A stretch of DNA of 64,000 bases from positions 11,165,001-11,229,000 of the forward strand of contig OX291547.1 in the NCBI GenBank assembly GCA_946406115.1. Direction: 5' to 3'. This stretch comes from Apoda limacodes (taxonomy: Eukaryota > Arthropoda > Insecta > Lepidoptera > Limacodidae). The translations under genes were made by a program, and so were the position numbers. The notes below the pieces were generated by a model. The model did not search any database, was not told the origin of the DNA, and worked only from the letters and a program-made list of their open reading frames with translations. Positions 1-10,454 of this stretch are shown here, piece by piece (the first letter of the stretch is position 1; the number at the start of each line of letters is the position of its first letter).

Positions 1-830
1 CACAGATTATATAATACTATACTAGTATCTCAACATACCTCACATATTCATGTGACGTAGTACTCGCAGTTTGAGATTGGAATTGATTTTATTATAACAC
101 CACTACGTGTCAAAACAAAAGTATACAATCCAATGTATTTTCATCACGTAGATATCTGTACACCCCCTGTCAGCACCCTCAAGTGTCAAAAAGCCTTGTT
201 CCGTCCATCGCCGCAAACATCAAATAAGTTGCTTTATTTACTTATCTCAGCAAAAGACTTCTGCAGAGGGTGCATTAATGAGATTGATCCTTTTTTTTTT
301 GTTCTTTTTTTTTTCATTTTTTATTGTTTTAAATATCGATACTGATACTTGCTTAACGTGCTGGTTGCCGATTACGTAAAGTCTCGAATACTCGATACTT
401 TGGAATATTGGAGTAAGGATACGAGTATGTATCGAATTTGGCCTTGCCTGTATGATCGCCTTTATTGATATTTTACTCGGGAATTCACGAATCACGACTC
501 TGGAGGTTTCGTGACAATTCATGATCTACTACCTGATATGCACACTTCTTTGCACTACGTAGGTATATATTAATACCTCACGGGCGTGACAGGTAGTGAG
601 CCTACCGCCGCGCGGCCCGCGTTGGATACAGTGTCTAGAGTTAAATATGACTTAAAAATAAAATATTTGATATTTGGCTTTGAGTATGACCAACCTACGT
701 GCAAATTTTAAAATTCTAATTTAACAAGCAAAAACTTAAAAAAATCTTAACAATAATGGCAATAAAACAAATTAATATAGTGATGAGCCAATTTTTTAAA
801 ACATAGGTATTTAATGTTTTCTCATGGTCG
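1..830. other. AT-rich DNA, no gene seen
   Basis: No open reading frame here resembles a known protein and no repeat boundary is clear. There are T-rich runs near 290-320 and a short GC-rich patch around 598-632 (CCGCCGCGCGGCCCGC). The patch stands out against the AT-rich background but has no core promoter signal or reading frame that would support calling it a gene start. Confidence 0.5.
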
Positions 831-989
831 TATGGGGTTCTTCAAGATAGAAAGAGGTATGATTAGAGCTTTAAAGGGTCGGCAACGCAAAAATGAGGCC
901 TTTGTGTTACAAGCGTTCATAGGCTACAGTGACCGCTTAACATCAGGCGGGCCGTAAGCTTGTTTGAAACCCTAGTAGAATAAAAAAAA
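831..989 (+). mobile_element. 5'-truncated LINE tail (same family as the 14 kb and 57 kb LINEs)
   Basis: The sequence aligns with the last codons and 3' UTR of the LINE at 13961-17537: TATGGGGTTCTTCAAG, then GGTCGGCAACGC, then AAGCGTTCATAGGCTAC, the hairpin segment CCGCTTAACATCAGGCGG, GCTTGTTTG and a short A-rich end (AATAAAAAAAATG). In the LINE this stretch encodes the C-terminal residues up to a TGA stop. Here the reading frame is broken. It is either a dead-on-arrival insertion or a SINE that borrows the LINE tail. Confidence 0.75.
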
Positions 990-1085
990 TGTTTTCTGTT
1001 TTAACGGTTGTAAATTTTTAACGTTTTTTTTAACCTTCCACAGCGATATGTCTTTTTACTAAACTGTTATAGTATTGGCGTTAGA

Positions 1086-1529
1086 AAATCGGCCCAGTGC
1101 GTGTCAGACTCACACACGAAGGGTTCCGTACCATTATCTATAAAAACGGCAAAAAAAAACCCGTTAGTTGTATGGGAGCCCCCTTAAATATTTGTTTCAT
1201 TTTCATTTAATTATTTATTTTTAAAGTGAATACATAACTGAATATTCTGTTAATATTTCGGACGTCTACCTATCGCCGTTATCAATATCGAGCAAAAAAC
1301 GAGCAAAAAATAAGGTTTGTTGTATGGGAGTCCCCTTACATATTTAGTTTTTTTAAATTTTTTAGTATTTTTTGTTATAGTAGCAACAGCAATACATATT
1401 CTGTGAATTTCAACTGTTTAACTCTCACGATTCATGAGATACAGCCTGGTGACAGACCGACGGACAGACGGACAGCGGAGTCTTAGTAATAGGGTCCCGT
1501 TTTTACCCTTTGGTTACGAAAACCTTAAA
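1086..1529 (+). repeat. Family A interspersed repeat, full-length copy
   Basis: This roughly 430-bp repeat recurs at 4889-5571, 30679-31027 and 47404-47735. It starts AATCGGCC(A)AGTGCG, passes GAAGGGTTCCGTACC, contains two copies of a TATGGGAGCCCCCTTA segment (near 1170 and 1324), then CAGCCTGGTGACAGAC with GGACGGACA steps, and ends near TTTGGGTACGGAACCCT. The early GGGTTCCGTACC and late GGTACGGAACCC are reverse complements, so the copy has subterminal inverted repeats. No reading frame is conserved. I recognise the pattern as common in moths and butterflies but cannot give it a class with confidence. Confidence 0.7.
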
Positions 1530-3110
1530 TGGCATTGTGCATTAAATTTGAATCATAAGAAATACAAACATTTCAAACTATAATAAAAAATATATCAGAA
1601 TCATAAAATCTTATTTATATTAACAAAAAATTTGCAAACAAACAAAATTTCACGGCAAAAACAGGCAGAAAGTTAACAAGCGTGACGACGAGACAAAAAT
1701 AAACAAGGGTGCAAAGAACAATAGGGAACGGGGCTTGATAAATGGTATGATCAGCGTTATCAGGAAGTAGCAGATGTGAGTACCGACTCTTATAATGAGT
1801 CTCTGCTCTTTGAATCTAAATCGTTTCAAATATATTTTTTAACTTATCTATTTTTTTATGTATCTACTCTCGCTGTTATTCGCAGTTTTACATGTGTAGA
1901 ATAAGACTAAAGAATCCTATGTCGTTTTCTTTTTAGTATCTCTTCCACCACCACCAAAATCATCACATCGGAATACTTATGGTATTACCTTAGTCCGTCT
2001 GTTACAAGCATTTTTTTCCGAGTGTGTTAGATATAGGAATCTGTAACTTGTCACATTTATTATATATCCATTTACATAAATGAAGGCCAAAAAGCTAATT
2101 TGAGGACAGCTTCGGGGGCCTAAAGTTATAAAAAATCTACAATATTGTCTTGGATATCATTTGAAAGGTACTGTAAATCGGTCCAGTCCCTTCTTTCCGT
2201 AAAACGTCACACTCTTGACAAAATAGGTGGTTTCGTTTTTAACGGCACTACTAGATAGTTCTACATTCCACTGAAGCGGGGTCCGGTTGTTCGTTCTGTA
2301 ATTACGAATATCGCATTGCGAATCTGTGCGTGTCAACGTGGACTGATCTCGTTACGAGTACTTGAATTTGAGTTAGCTAGCGGAGCCCATGCTTGTGCCG
2401 AATCTAGGATTATGGTTTAAGGTTTGCCACAAACACCGATTCTGTTCTGTGCTACTAGAACAATATATAATCCGATTCATCACACACACACACACACACA
2501 CCGGGCACCGGGCTTCCTTGATTCGCGCTCAGTCGTAATTTTGCGTAATAAATCGTAAGTCGTGTCCCTCCAAACACAGGAATTTATCAATAAGCTAAAA
2601 AAGGGTCTCTTTTGATTCCAATTTTTTTTTTCAACTGTGCTCGATACCTCAAAAGTTGTGATTAAGCGCACATTTGCATGCGCACCGAGCTAGAACCGCC
2701 GGCGCGTTGACGCTGGCCGGCTTGCTGACCAGTTGTTTGTCACCCTATGAATAAATTTATCTTTTGTAGGTTTAAGGTATATTAAAAGTGGTTACGTGGT
2801 AAGGCGAATGATTTAAAAAAATCGATACCCGACAATCAACAGCACTAACAACTTTATTTAAAGTTTTTTTGATAGTTTAAAAATTATCACATAAAAAATT
2901 CAGATGCCGAAGAGTGCTTTAATGATAGAGTAACAGCGCCCTGTCTGACATTGAATATTTAGAAAGTGACTTTGATTATGATTCCTACCCTTGACTGTAC
3001 TAAAATATTAATTTTTACACTAATTGTATCTTAAGTCTTTTTTTATTTTCACAAGTACAGTGTTTATTCACACAACTACTGTTCTTTACGGTAAAGGAAA
3101 ACTTTGCGAG
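1530..3110. other. Intergenic stretch with a (CA)n microsatellite, no gene seen
   Basis: AT-rich to 2.0 kb. From about 2100 to 2730 the base composition is more balanced, with a GC-rich patch at 2675-2725, but no reading frame looks like a protein. It could hide part of a host transcript, or be an unrecognised repeat. The only clear feature is the (CA)n run at 2480-2501. Confidence 0.45.
2480..2501. repeat. (CA)n microsatellite
   Basis: An uninterrupted run of about ten CA dinucleotides, followed directly by CCGGGCACCGGGC. Confidence 0.9.
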
Positions 3111-3117
3111 GAAACGA

Positions 3118-3285
3118 TAGACATAGAGAACTGGACAGCGCTTTTCCTAGTCAGATGTGAAAAAAATTGTCGCAAAAGTGTGACAGAGACGAAGCGAACG
3201 TGGGTAGTCTTGTCTATGAAAAAAGATACCACAGGTTAACTTTGTCTCTTTCTAAAGTGTGGCCAATTTCGTAACCGACCACATC
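3118..3285 (+). repeat. Foldback repeat D, copy 1
   Basis: Shares ACATAGAGAACTGGACAGCG, AAAAGTGTGACAGAGACGAA, GATACCACAGGTTAACTT and GTCTCTTTCTAAAGTG with 22348-22555 (same strand) and 53885-54045 (opposite strand). The middle is self-complementary: GACGAAGCGAAC...GT on one side pairs with AC...GGTTAACTTTGTC on the other. The family therefore looks like a small hairpin-forming MITE without coding capacity. Confidence 0.55.
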
Positions 3286-3289
3286 CGCA

Positions 3290-4630
3290 CTGGCCCCCAG
3301 GATAGTTAGTGCCCCAACAGTGAGGACGGATGAAGCGGGTAAGAATATGCAATCTACTAAGTATTTTTAAATATTTTTTAACCAGTAGATATCAAGCTGA
3401 GTTTAATATTTTTATAGAGATACCATAATCAGTTATTAAACATTCTAGTTTTCAGTTTATCGATATAAATGAGAAATAGATGGTCATTTATCTAATCGGT
3501 TAAACCACTAACTACAATTTGAATTTTCATGTTAAATATAATGAAATGAATATTTAGAATGCAAATACATATAATAAGAAACAAAAGCTGTTACCGAACT
3601 TACGAATTTTATCGAAATGATATAATTTAATGAAATTTAATTAATTTTATTAAAATGGTATCTAAAAAAATATATTTAAATGTAATAGAACACTTATTAT
3701 ATATTTTATATAAAATAATATAAAATTTTCTGACAGTTTCTACTGTTTAACCCTTGTCAAAGTTTCGTAAGTAATGGAACTCAGAAATTTTGTTTCCTGA
3801 GATCAAAATTTCAATCTAATCTTCCAAAGTTACTTCTCTTATAAGTATTATCGACTGCTTACAGAATTTGCACCTAACTTTTAAAACTCAGATTTTATAT
3901 AAATTTAATTATTTAGTCATTAAAATTATAGAAACTAAAAAGTTTATTACAAAAAGCTTGCTTAAATTTTATTGTATCCTATGAATCTGGCCAGTGGACA
4001 CCACAGACTTTGCAAGGCGTGCATGTGGACGCAAAAACAGAAAACCCAATAAAACAGGAAAATTAAAAAATGTTTACAAATCTTAAAAACTAATTAAGTC
4101 TATTTCAACCGCGGAAAATCCTTATTCCAAAGCAATTAATTCTGGGTGATATTAGGCAATACAGAACAGGGTCTACCTGTGTTTAAATTATTAAAGCAAC
4201 TTATAAAGTTTTTAATCCAAAATCATGCGTAACTAATAAAAATCTAAACGAACTTTGAGAGATTTAGAAAAAAACTTTAGGAAATTTTTAACTTTTATCA
4301 ATATTGGTTGCACGTCCACCACTCATATTTCCTTTCTCAGAAAATGTTACTGTTTATTCTTTATGAACCACAAAATATACCAGTGTGTGTGTAAGTACAT
4401 GTCCTTGTTTTTAAGCTGATCATCAATTCCTGAAGAGTTTTGTGATAGCGACTGTAATAAATTGACGTAAGCGTCGTAAGCCTACCGAAACACCGCAAAA
4501 GCGTTCCATTTCCGTTCTAACTCCATTTTGTTTCCAGATTAACTTGCTATTTGTCACTGTTACACCTGGATTTTGCTAAAACCTTGTAAGTAGTTAAATT
4601 ACGTGAACTACATAAAGTTTAAAGTTTTTT
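3290..4630. other. Very AT-rich DNA, no gene seen
   Basis: Long AT-rich stretch, densest at 3540-3730 and 3880-3970. No reading frame, repeat boundary or RNA gene is recognisable. Confidence 0.5.
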
Positions 4631-4633
4631 CAA

Positions 4634-4770
4634 AGAATGAATGAATGAATTTTCTTTATTGCAAATTATATAAATGAAATAGAAAAAAGCTTGGTTTAGT
4701 AGATAAGGTCGCCTTAAGTGTGATCTCTACCAAGCAAACCCTTGGGTAGAGAAAATCACAAAAACGTAAT
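4634..4770 (-). mobile_element. 3' tail of a non-LTR retrotransposon
   Basis: Read on the minus strand this ends GCAATAAAGAAAATTCATTC followed by more ATTC repeats, a typical LINE poly-signal/simple-repeat tail. It is preceded by a segment containing GGTAGAGATCACACTTAAGG. A second copy lies at 53600-53690, also on the minus strand (GCGATCTCTACCAGGCAAAC on plus). No coding part is left. Confidence 0.5.
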
Positions 4771-4888
4771 ATGTAGTGCGGTGTCAAAAAGTAAGTTAAA
4801 GTTAGAATAAATATCTTATATACATACATAGGTATATGAACATATATTTACACATAAAAATTTATACAAAATATATATATACAAAAAA

Positions 4889-5571
4889 AATCGGCCAAGT
4901 ACAGGTTGGACTCGCGCACGAACGGTTTCGTACCATTATCCGTATAAACGGCAAAAAAATACGGTTGTTGTATGTGAGCAAACATTAAATTTTTATTTTA
5001 TTCCGATATAGGGTTCCGTACCCAAAGGGTAATTAGGGGAACCCTATTACTAAGGCTCCGCTGTCCGTCCGTCTGTCACCAGGCTGTAATCTCATGAACC
5101 GTGATAGTTAGACAGTTGAAATTTTCACAGAAGATGTATTTCTGTTGCCGCTTTAACAACAAATACTAAAAAACAGAATAGATTAAATATTTAAGGGCGC
5201 TCCCATACAACAAACGTGATTTTTTTGCTCGATTTTGCTAGATATTGATAACGGCAACAGGTAGACGCTTAAAATATTCTCAAATTATTTAGTTATATAG
5301 TCACTTAAAAAAGATAAAATAAGAATAGAACAAATATTTAAGGGGTGCTCCCATACAAAAACGTGATTTTTCAGCCGTGTTTATAGATAATGGTAGAAAC
5401 CCTTCGTGCGCGATTCCGACTCGCACTTGGCCGATTTTTAGTATTTTTTGTTATAGCGGCAACAGAAATACATCATGTATAAAAATTTCAACTGTCTTAC
5501 TACCACGGTTCATGACATACAGCCTGGTGACAGACGGACAAACCTATCTTTTGGGTACAGAACCCTAAAAA
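4889..5571 (+). repeat. Family A repeat interrupted by another family A copy
   Basis: The outer copy runs on the plus strand from 4889 (TCGGCCAAGTACAGG) to about 5009 (TTTATTTTATTCCGAT). It resumes at about 5436 (TTTTTAGTATTTTTTGTTAT) and ends at 5571 (GGTACAGAACCCTAAAA). These two pieces are contiguous in the uninterrupted copy at 30679-31027. The split falls in the T-rich stretch before TTAGTATTTTT. See the separate entry for the inserted copy. Confidence 0.75.
5010..5435 (-). repeat. Family A repeat, inverted copy inserted in another copy
   Basis: A complete minus-strand copy: on plus it starts AGGGTTCCGTACCCAAAGGG, continues CTCCGCTGTCCGTCCGTCTG, contains two inverted GCTCCCATACAA segments (near 5200 and 5347), and ends GACTCGCACTTGGCCGAT. 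Both ends are intact, so it marks the true limits of the family at about 425 bp. The short word CCGAT occurs at both junctions and may be a target duplication, but it is also part of the element end, so this is ambiguous. Confidence 0.75.
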
Positions 5572-6100
5572 ACTAACAAACTCAAAAGGATAAAAATTTG
5601 TACCGATGTAGATAAAATCCAACGGACTTGAAACAAGTACTTATTCTGAAATGTGTGCACGATTTTGATCAAAATCATTTAAATATCCTTGGTATTTGAT
5701 CAGTTCAAATCCGTCGAGCTCCGTTGCGACCAAAAGGAACACTATCAATCAGCGTATGAATTAGAAATACAATTTTATGACACAAATATAGGATTTTTCT
5801 TTAATATTACCCGTGTGATCAGTACACCGCAAAGCGTAGGTTAAAACGCTTTCAGATTGCAACGTATACGAAGGCAAACAATCGAAAATGCAAGTGGACT
5901 CGTTGAGTTCTGGTTTATTACCATATTACAGACGTAATGTGCTACAAACAGCTATTGTTTCCAGCTGTTGATGGTCATTATTATTTATGTTAGTTATGGT
6001 CATTGAGATTTATAGACGATGATTGCAGAGATGCACATAGCATTAAATCAGGTATATCGGTTATCCGGACAACAACTGCACAGTAGTTTTAATTTATTTT
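5572..6100. other. No gene seen
   Basis: Mixed-composition DNA without a recognisable reading frame or repeat. A short imperfect inverted repeat (GATCAAAATCATTTAAATA...GTATTTGATC) lies near 5665-5702. Confidence 0.4.
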
Positions 6101-6104
6101 GAAA

Positions 6105-6245
6105 ATAAATAAATAAATATTTTTGGACATTACACACAAAGCCGTCTGGCCTCAAAGTAAGCAAAGCTAGTGTTATGGATACCAGACAACGGATACAAAT
6201 ACATATGTTAATTTTTTGTAAATACATACAAATCATACATAGCTA
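6105..6245 (-). repeat. tRNA-derived SINE, 3' part only
   Basis: On the minus strand this reads ...GTTGTCTGGTATCCATAACA...TTTGAGGCCAGACGGC...GTAATGTCCAAAAATATT, followed by a TTTA-type tail. The same 3' body occurs at 8604-8842 and 55986-56255. The latter two still carry a tRNA-like head; this copy lacks it. Confidence 0.6.
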
Positions 6246-6324
6246 CACTTATTGTATTCTTTTATTTCTATGTATGTATATATTCGTATCTATAGACTTC
6301 TTATATTACAGAGTTTTCCTGTAA

Positions 6325-6552
6325 TCCATACTGATATTATAATTGCGTTAGTAACTCTGTCTGTCTGTCTGTTACCATTTCACGTTTATACCGCTCTATC
6401 GATTTTGGCATGTAGATAGTTTGAGTCCCGAGAAGGGACATAGGCTACTTGAAAACGTCATGTGTGAGTCGGTTTTTTTCTATAATTAAGGAGTTGCCGT
6501 TGAAATCCTACACCGATAACTGAATTTAGGGCGAGAACCGTGGGCAAAAATT
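6325..6552 (+). mobile_element. Non-autonomous Helitron-like element, degraded 3' end
   Basis: Begins TCCATACTGATATTATAATT, contains TCTGTCTGTCTGTCTGTTAC, GAGTCCCGAGAAGGGACATA and GGAGTTGCCGTTGAAATCC, and ends GGGCGAGAACCGTGGGCAAAA. This matches the family copies at 28375, 34759 and 61499, which end in CTAG. No terminal inverted repeats and no target duplication are seen. The short structure with TC at one end and a CTAG end preceded by a small GC hairpin is what is known of Helitrons, including the lepidopteran Lep1-type elements. It encodes nothing. Confidence 0.65.
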
Positions 6553-6559
6553 CAAATAC

Positions 6560-7200
6560 TATATTTAAAGAATTATTTGTTGTAACTTTTCAAGATTTAA
6601 TTTTTTAATATTATTTAATTTAAATGTTTGAAAAATAGGTATTCAAAACGTGTCAAAGTGTCAAAGAAAATAATTTGCAATCACGTTTTATCTATAATTA
6701 CTTTACTAATGTAAATATTAAATCTAATTTACTTGCCAGTTCTCTGTTTCTGTGATTTGCCATTAAATTTTATTAATGAAAATACGATGATATAAAAATA
6801 AAATTGATAAAGTATTATCTGACGCAAATATTTTAACAACCTCAGTAATTTTTAGTTAATTTACCTACGATAATTAGTGGTTATTTATTATTATATTTTT
6901 TTACTGTGATAAAACTTAACTAAACCTAACTTAACTTTATCTTCTTATTTTGATGAACTGAGTAATAGATTTAAGTAATAGGTGAAGGCTGATGGATGAA
7001 AATGACACCATTTTGCGGAAGTCTTAACAGTATGATTAATTATTTCTGAAAATTAAAACCTTAAATAAAACATTCTTGGCACAACCATTTATCATTGAAT
7101 AATAATACTGTAAGAATTCACGAATTGTGGAATTTGCAGAAAATTTTTTTTGAAGAGTTTACCTACATAATGCAAAGGTTAAATAATATACATATATTAT
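6560..7200. other. AT-rich DNA, no gene seen
   Basis: Nothing recognisable apart from AT-rich sequence. Confidence 0.5.
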
Positions 7201-7202
7201 AA

Positions 7203-7370
7203 CTAGCTGGCGCTGCAGACGTTGTTCTGTCCTATATGCTGCTGCGCCCTCTTGTTGCGAGTAAAGCAAAACTGACAACAAAAAACCTTCAGTAAAAAAA
7301 CACTTCGATGTGCCAATTTTTATGGTATAATCGGTCTAGCGGTATCTTAGTTAATATATATAAATATATA
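7203..7370 (+). repeat. Possible degraded Helitron/RTE-type repeat
   Basis: Starts CTAGCTGGCGCTGCAGACGTT, similar to CTAGCTGACCCGGCAAAC at 28759, and ends in a TATATAAATATATATA tract like the ATTTATATAGAT end of that element. The interior is too divergent to place. Low confidence. Confidence 0.3.
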
Positions 7371-8430
7371 TACAAACACCCACTTATATATTATATTTTT
7401 CTACATTGAGTGCGTATATTGGGTTTATATGATTGATTATATTTCCATCTGTTTCTATTTAATTTTACATTAATTATAAACATTAACTTAAACTTGAAAG
7501 TTGGAAAAATACATTTTCCATCCCGTTTTTAATCCTGACTTATTATATTCACCCCGTGTCCTGACTAATTTCTTTTAGTTCGCCAAGAACTGGTAAAAGG
7601 GGTATATTGTTTTGTACTTGATCTTGAATTATACCACTTATTTATTTAAAGGTATGGTAAGTTATGACATCGGACATATATAAAACCAACCTTATCCATA
7701 TACACCGTATCATGAACAGTGTTGTGGCGATGGGCGTGCCATCTGTCACCCAGGACTAAAGTGGTTGGTAAAAAGAGGCTGCCTCCACATTATGATGTAG
7801 GTATGTGTCCAGCCGCTGGTTATCTCTTCGGGGGACTGGAGCCGTGAAGATATATGCACACCATCCGAACGTAAAGATTATCTTCACCTTGTACATACAA
7901 GTAATATAACCAATATTCAGTTTGGATTTGTAATATTATTATGAAGTTGTTAAGCTTTACTACACAATTCGCATTCCTGTATTCCTTTTTATCATTTTTC
8001 ATTCTATCTTTTCATATTCACTACGATCAAACAAAGTTGAAACCACGAAATTTGAAATTCTTTTATGGCGACGAGACGCGTCGACGCCCTTTCATACTTT
8101 GGTCGCTTTATCCGTACGTCGAAGAATTTTTGATTTATTTTTGAATACATTTACACATAGACAAACCTTTGAAATTCTAATAGATTATAAGGAAAAGGCA
8201 CTTATGATTTACGCTTACCCTCTTTTTAGAATTCGGCTGTGATTTTATTGTATCCACATTGAGTAACGAGGTATATATGGCAATCACTTATGTAAAAAAT
8301 TAGTATTAACGTATATCTTTGACTCTGCTCTATGTAGAATACTAATAAATGGTTTGTTTTTGCAACTAGGTTATACTTGTAATAGTATAATAATGTATGG
8401 CGTCAAAAAAACTAATTTTGATAGTTTTGT
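7371..8430. other. No gene seen
   Basis: AT-rich DNA. The span 7700-7870 is less AT-rich (GTTGTGGCGATGGGCGTGCC, GGGGGACTGGAGCCGTG) and does not match any other part of the window. Open frames here are below 70 codons and show no family motif. Confidence 0.4.
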
Positions 8431-8434
8431 TTTT

Positions 8435-8545
8435 AGGTGTTCTGTAGCCAAAATCAAACTCCTATTGTATATTCATGTTGTCAATCCGTCCGTTTGACGT
8501 AATGTAGGGTTCCAAAGCCGGATAGTGAAAATCAAACCAATAATA
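8435..8545 (-). repeat. Repeat C, left (inverted) copy
   Basis: The reverse complement contains CAAACGGACGGATTGACAAC, then TACAATAGGAGTTTGATTTT and CTACAGAACACC. It matches 9238-9348 on the plus strand (CAAACGGACGGATGGACAAA, TACAATAGGAGTTCTGTTTT, CTACGGAACCC). The two copies face each other across a SINE and a LINE tail. They may be the arms of one larger element or two independent insertions. Confidence 0.6.
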
Positions 8546-8603
8546 GTATTGTTATATTTTTTATTTTGACAATTTTGGGGATTAATTTTTTAAATAATTT
8601 TTG

Positions 8604-8842
8604 TTAAATATTTTTGGACATTACACACAGCGCCGTCTGGCTCCAAAGTAGGCAAAGCTTTTGTTATGGATACCAGACAACGGCTACAGATACACATATA
8701 TTACCTTTTATTTTTGTAAATACATACATATTACACATAAATACACCCAGACTCAAGACAAACACAAATGTTTTTTATCACATAAATGTTTGTCCTTCTG
8801 TGCAGCAGTCAGCCACTCTACCAACTGCTGCGAGGGAGTCTA
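8604..8842 (-). repeat. tRNA-derived SINE
   Basis: On the minus strand it begins with a tRNA-like segment, GCAGTTGGTAGAGTGGCTGA, which fits a pol III A box (TRGYNNARNGG type). It then continues AAGGACAAACATTTATGTG, a T/A-rich body, GTTGTCTGGTATCCATAACA, AGCCAGACGGCGCTGTG and the end GTCCAAAAATATT. The B-box part present at 56038-56048 is missing, so the internal promoter is incomplete. Confidence 0.7.
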
Positions 8843-8854
8843 GGGGGAGCGGGA

Positions 8855-8985
8855 TAATTAAAAAGAATGGGGTTCGTCAAGAAGTGTGTGAAATAGATTT
8901 TAAAGGGTCGCCAGTTTACGAAGTATTGCCCCAAGGATGGCGTTTGAAGCATCCATAGGCTACGGTGACCGCTGAATCGGCAAAT
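8855..8985 (+). mobile_element. 5'-truncated LINE tail
   Basis: AATGGGGTTCGTCAAGAAG, AAGGGTCG and CATCCATAGGCTACGGTGAC match the C-terminal codons, stop and start of the 3' UTR of the LINE at 14-17.5 kb. The terminal hairpin and poly(A) are degraded after GTGACCGCTGAATC. It abuts the minus-strand SINE at 8604-8842. Confidence 0.65.
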
Positions 8986-9154
8986 AAATCGGGAAACATA
9001 CACACAATATTTAAGTTCTGCATTTGAATTGCGATTAAGAAGATAAATGAACAAAAAATATTTATTTGGCTTCAAAACATTGAGCAGATATCTCAGATAT
9101 TCAGAATAAAACTCCAAAACAATAGAAAATATCTTACGCCAAAAAAAAACTGTC

Positions 9155-9348
9155 AAATGGTTTCGGTTCTGGAGTTTGGCAACGGAATCCTAAAACTGTC
9201 AAACGGGAGAATGTGCAGCTTTTAAGAAATTACAAGGGTTTGGTTTTTACTATTTGGCTGCGGAACCTTGCCTAACATCAAACGGACGGATGGACAAATA
9301 TGACGATACAATAGGAGTTCTGTTTTCACTACGGAACCCTTAAAACGG
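9155..9348 (+). repeat. Repeat C, right copy
   Basis: The segment 9238-9348 is the inverted partner of 8435-8545. Upstream, 9155-9215 has a related-looking piece (GGCAACGGAATCCTAAAACTG). No coding potential. Confidence 0.5.
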
Positions 9349-10450
9349 AACTGTCAAAATCAGTTATTAACGCAATACTAAACATATGTAGGTTCTAGAT
9401 CATCTAGGTAGCTATATATAATAACATACAAATAATGCAATTTAAAACATTTTATAGTCTAATTGGTTCTCTTGGTCCGATCCTTATCAAACAATGGTAT
9501 TGCGTTGATTAGATTCTGGAGCTAACATTGAGCTGAGTGTTTTCTTCTCCTAGAATTCCTCCTAGATGCCAAAAAACATAATTGTCTGCAATTTTTTTTT
9601 TCAAATTTTTGGCATTCAACTTTTCGGAGATAAAAACAATGTTCCATGTGTGTAAGTAAGGTTTATTTTTTACTTTTTAGTGGTGTTTTAAAGGCGGTGT
9701 AATTTTTAATAATATTTGTGAACGCAACAGATTTTGACGATTAAAACATCTTTGACCATCCCTCTAGAAATGAGTGTCGTAACTGTATTTTACTATTTAA
9801 GTTATGATGTAAATAAATACATTTAAATACAACGATATGGCTCTACACGGGCCCTCCTAGCAGAAACCCTAAATTCATGCTCTCGTCGAATATTTTTCGA
9901 AAGCATTTGGCTTTATATTCAGTAATAGTAGTTTTCTATTGACAAAAGGAAATTGGTCAAGTGTTAGTTAGATGTCCACTAGACCGAGACGTTCTATTGT
10001 TCGATTGAAAGGGTCCCTATTGAAAGATATACACAGTTGGCTACTTTATAAGATTGCTTAGGAAACCGTTATCTTTCACAGGGATGAATCTTTGATTTGG
10101 GTTTCAGAATAACCTCTTTTCAACTACTTACGTACTTGAAAATAGAGGGAAAATAGAGGAATAGGCGCGTAAACGTCATATTAGTCAATAATTATAAATG
10201 GGTTTAGGGTAGCAATTGTTGCATCACATCACACAGCAGGTTGCCTCAATGCCATAGACCAATTAATTTTACGTGTGTGTACAAGTGTCATCGTTTATGT
10301 GTATAGTGGCACAAACTTTTCTGACCTGGCGGTCAAAGATCAAAACTACATTTACGATAGTAAATTATTGTTAAACTTGACAACGAAACTAGCGACCAAA
10401 CATCCAAGGTCAGATGGTAAGAAAAGTTTGTTGAACTGTAATGTGTAATT
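9349..10450. other. No gene seen; short repeat piece at 9655-9712
   Basis: AT-rich. The piece TTTTTAGTGGTGTTTTAAAGG followed by CGGTGTAATTTTT at 9675-9712 is matched in inverse at 55190-55245 (TACACCGCCTACAAAACCCC), so it belongs to an unnamed interspersed repeat. Confidence 0.4.
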
Positions 10451-10454
10451 TAAG

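Noticed and set aside
8818..9156. 112-codon minus-strand open frame
   Set aside because: It runs antisense through a LINE tail and the edge of a SINE, so it is a shadow of repeats.
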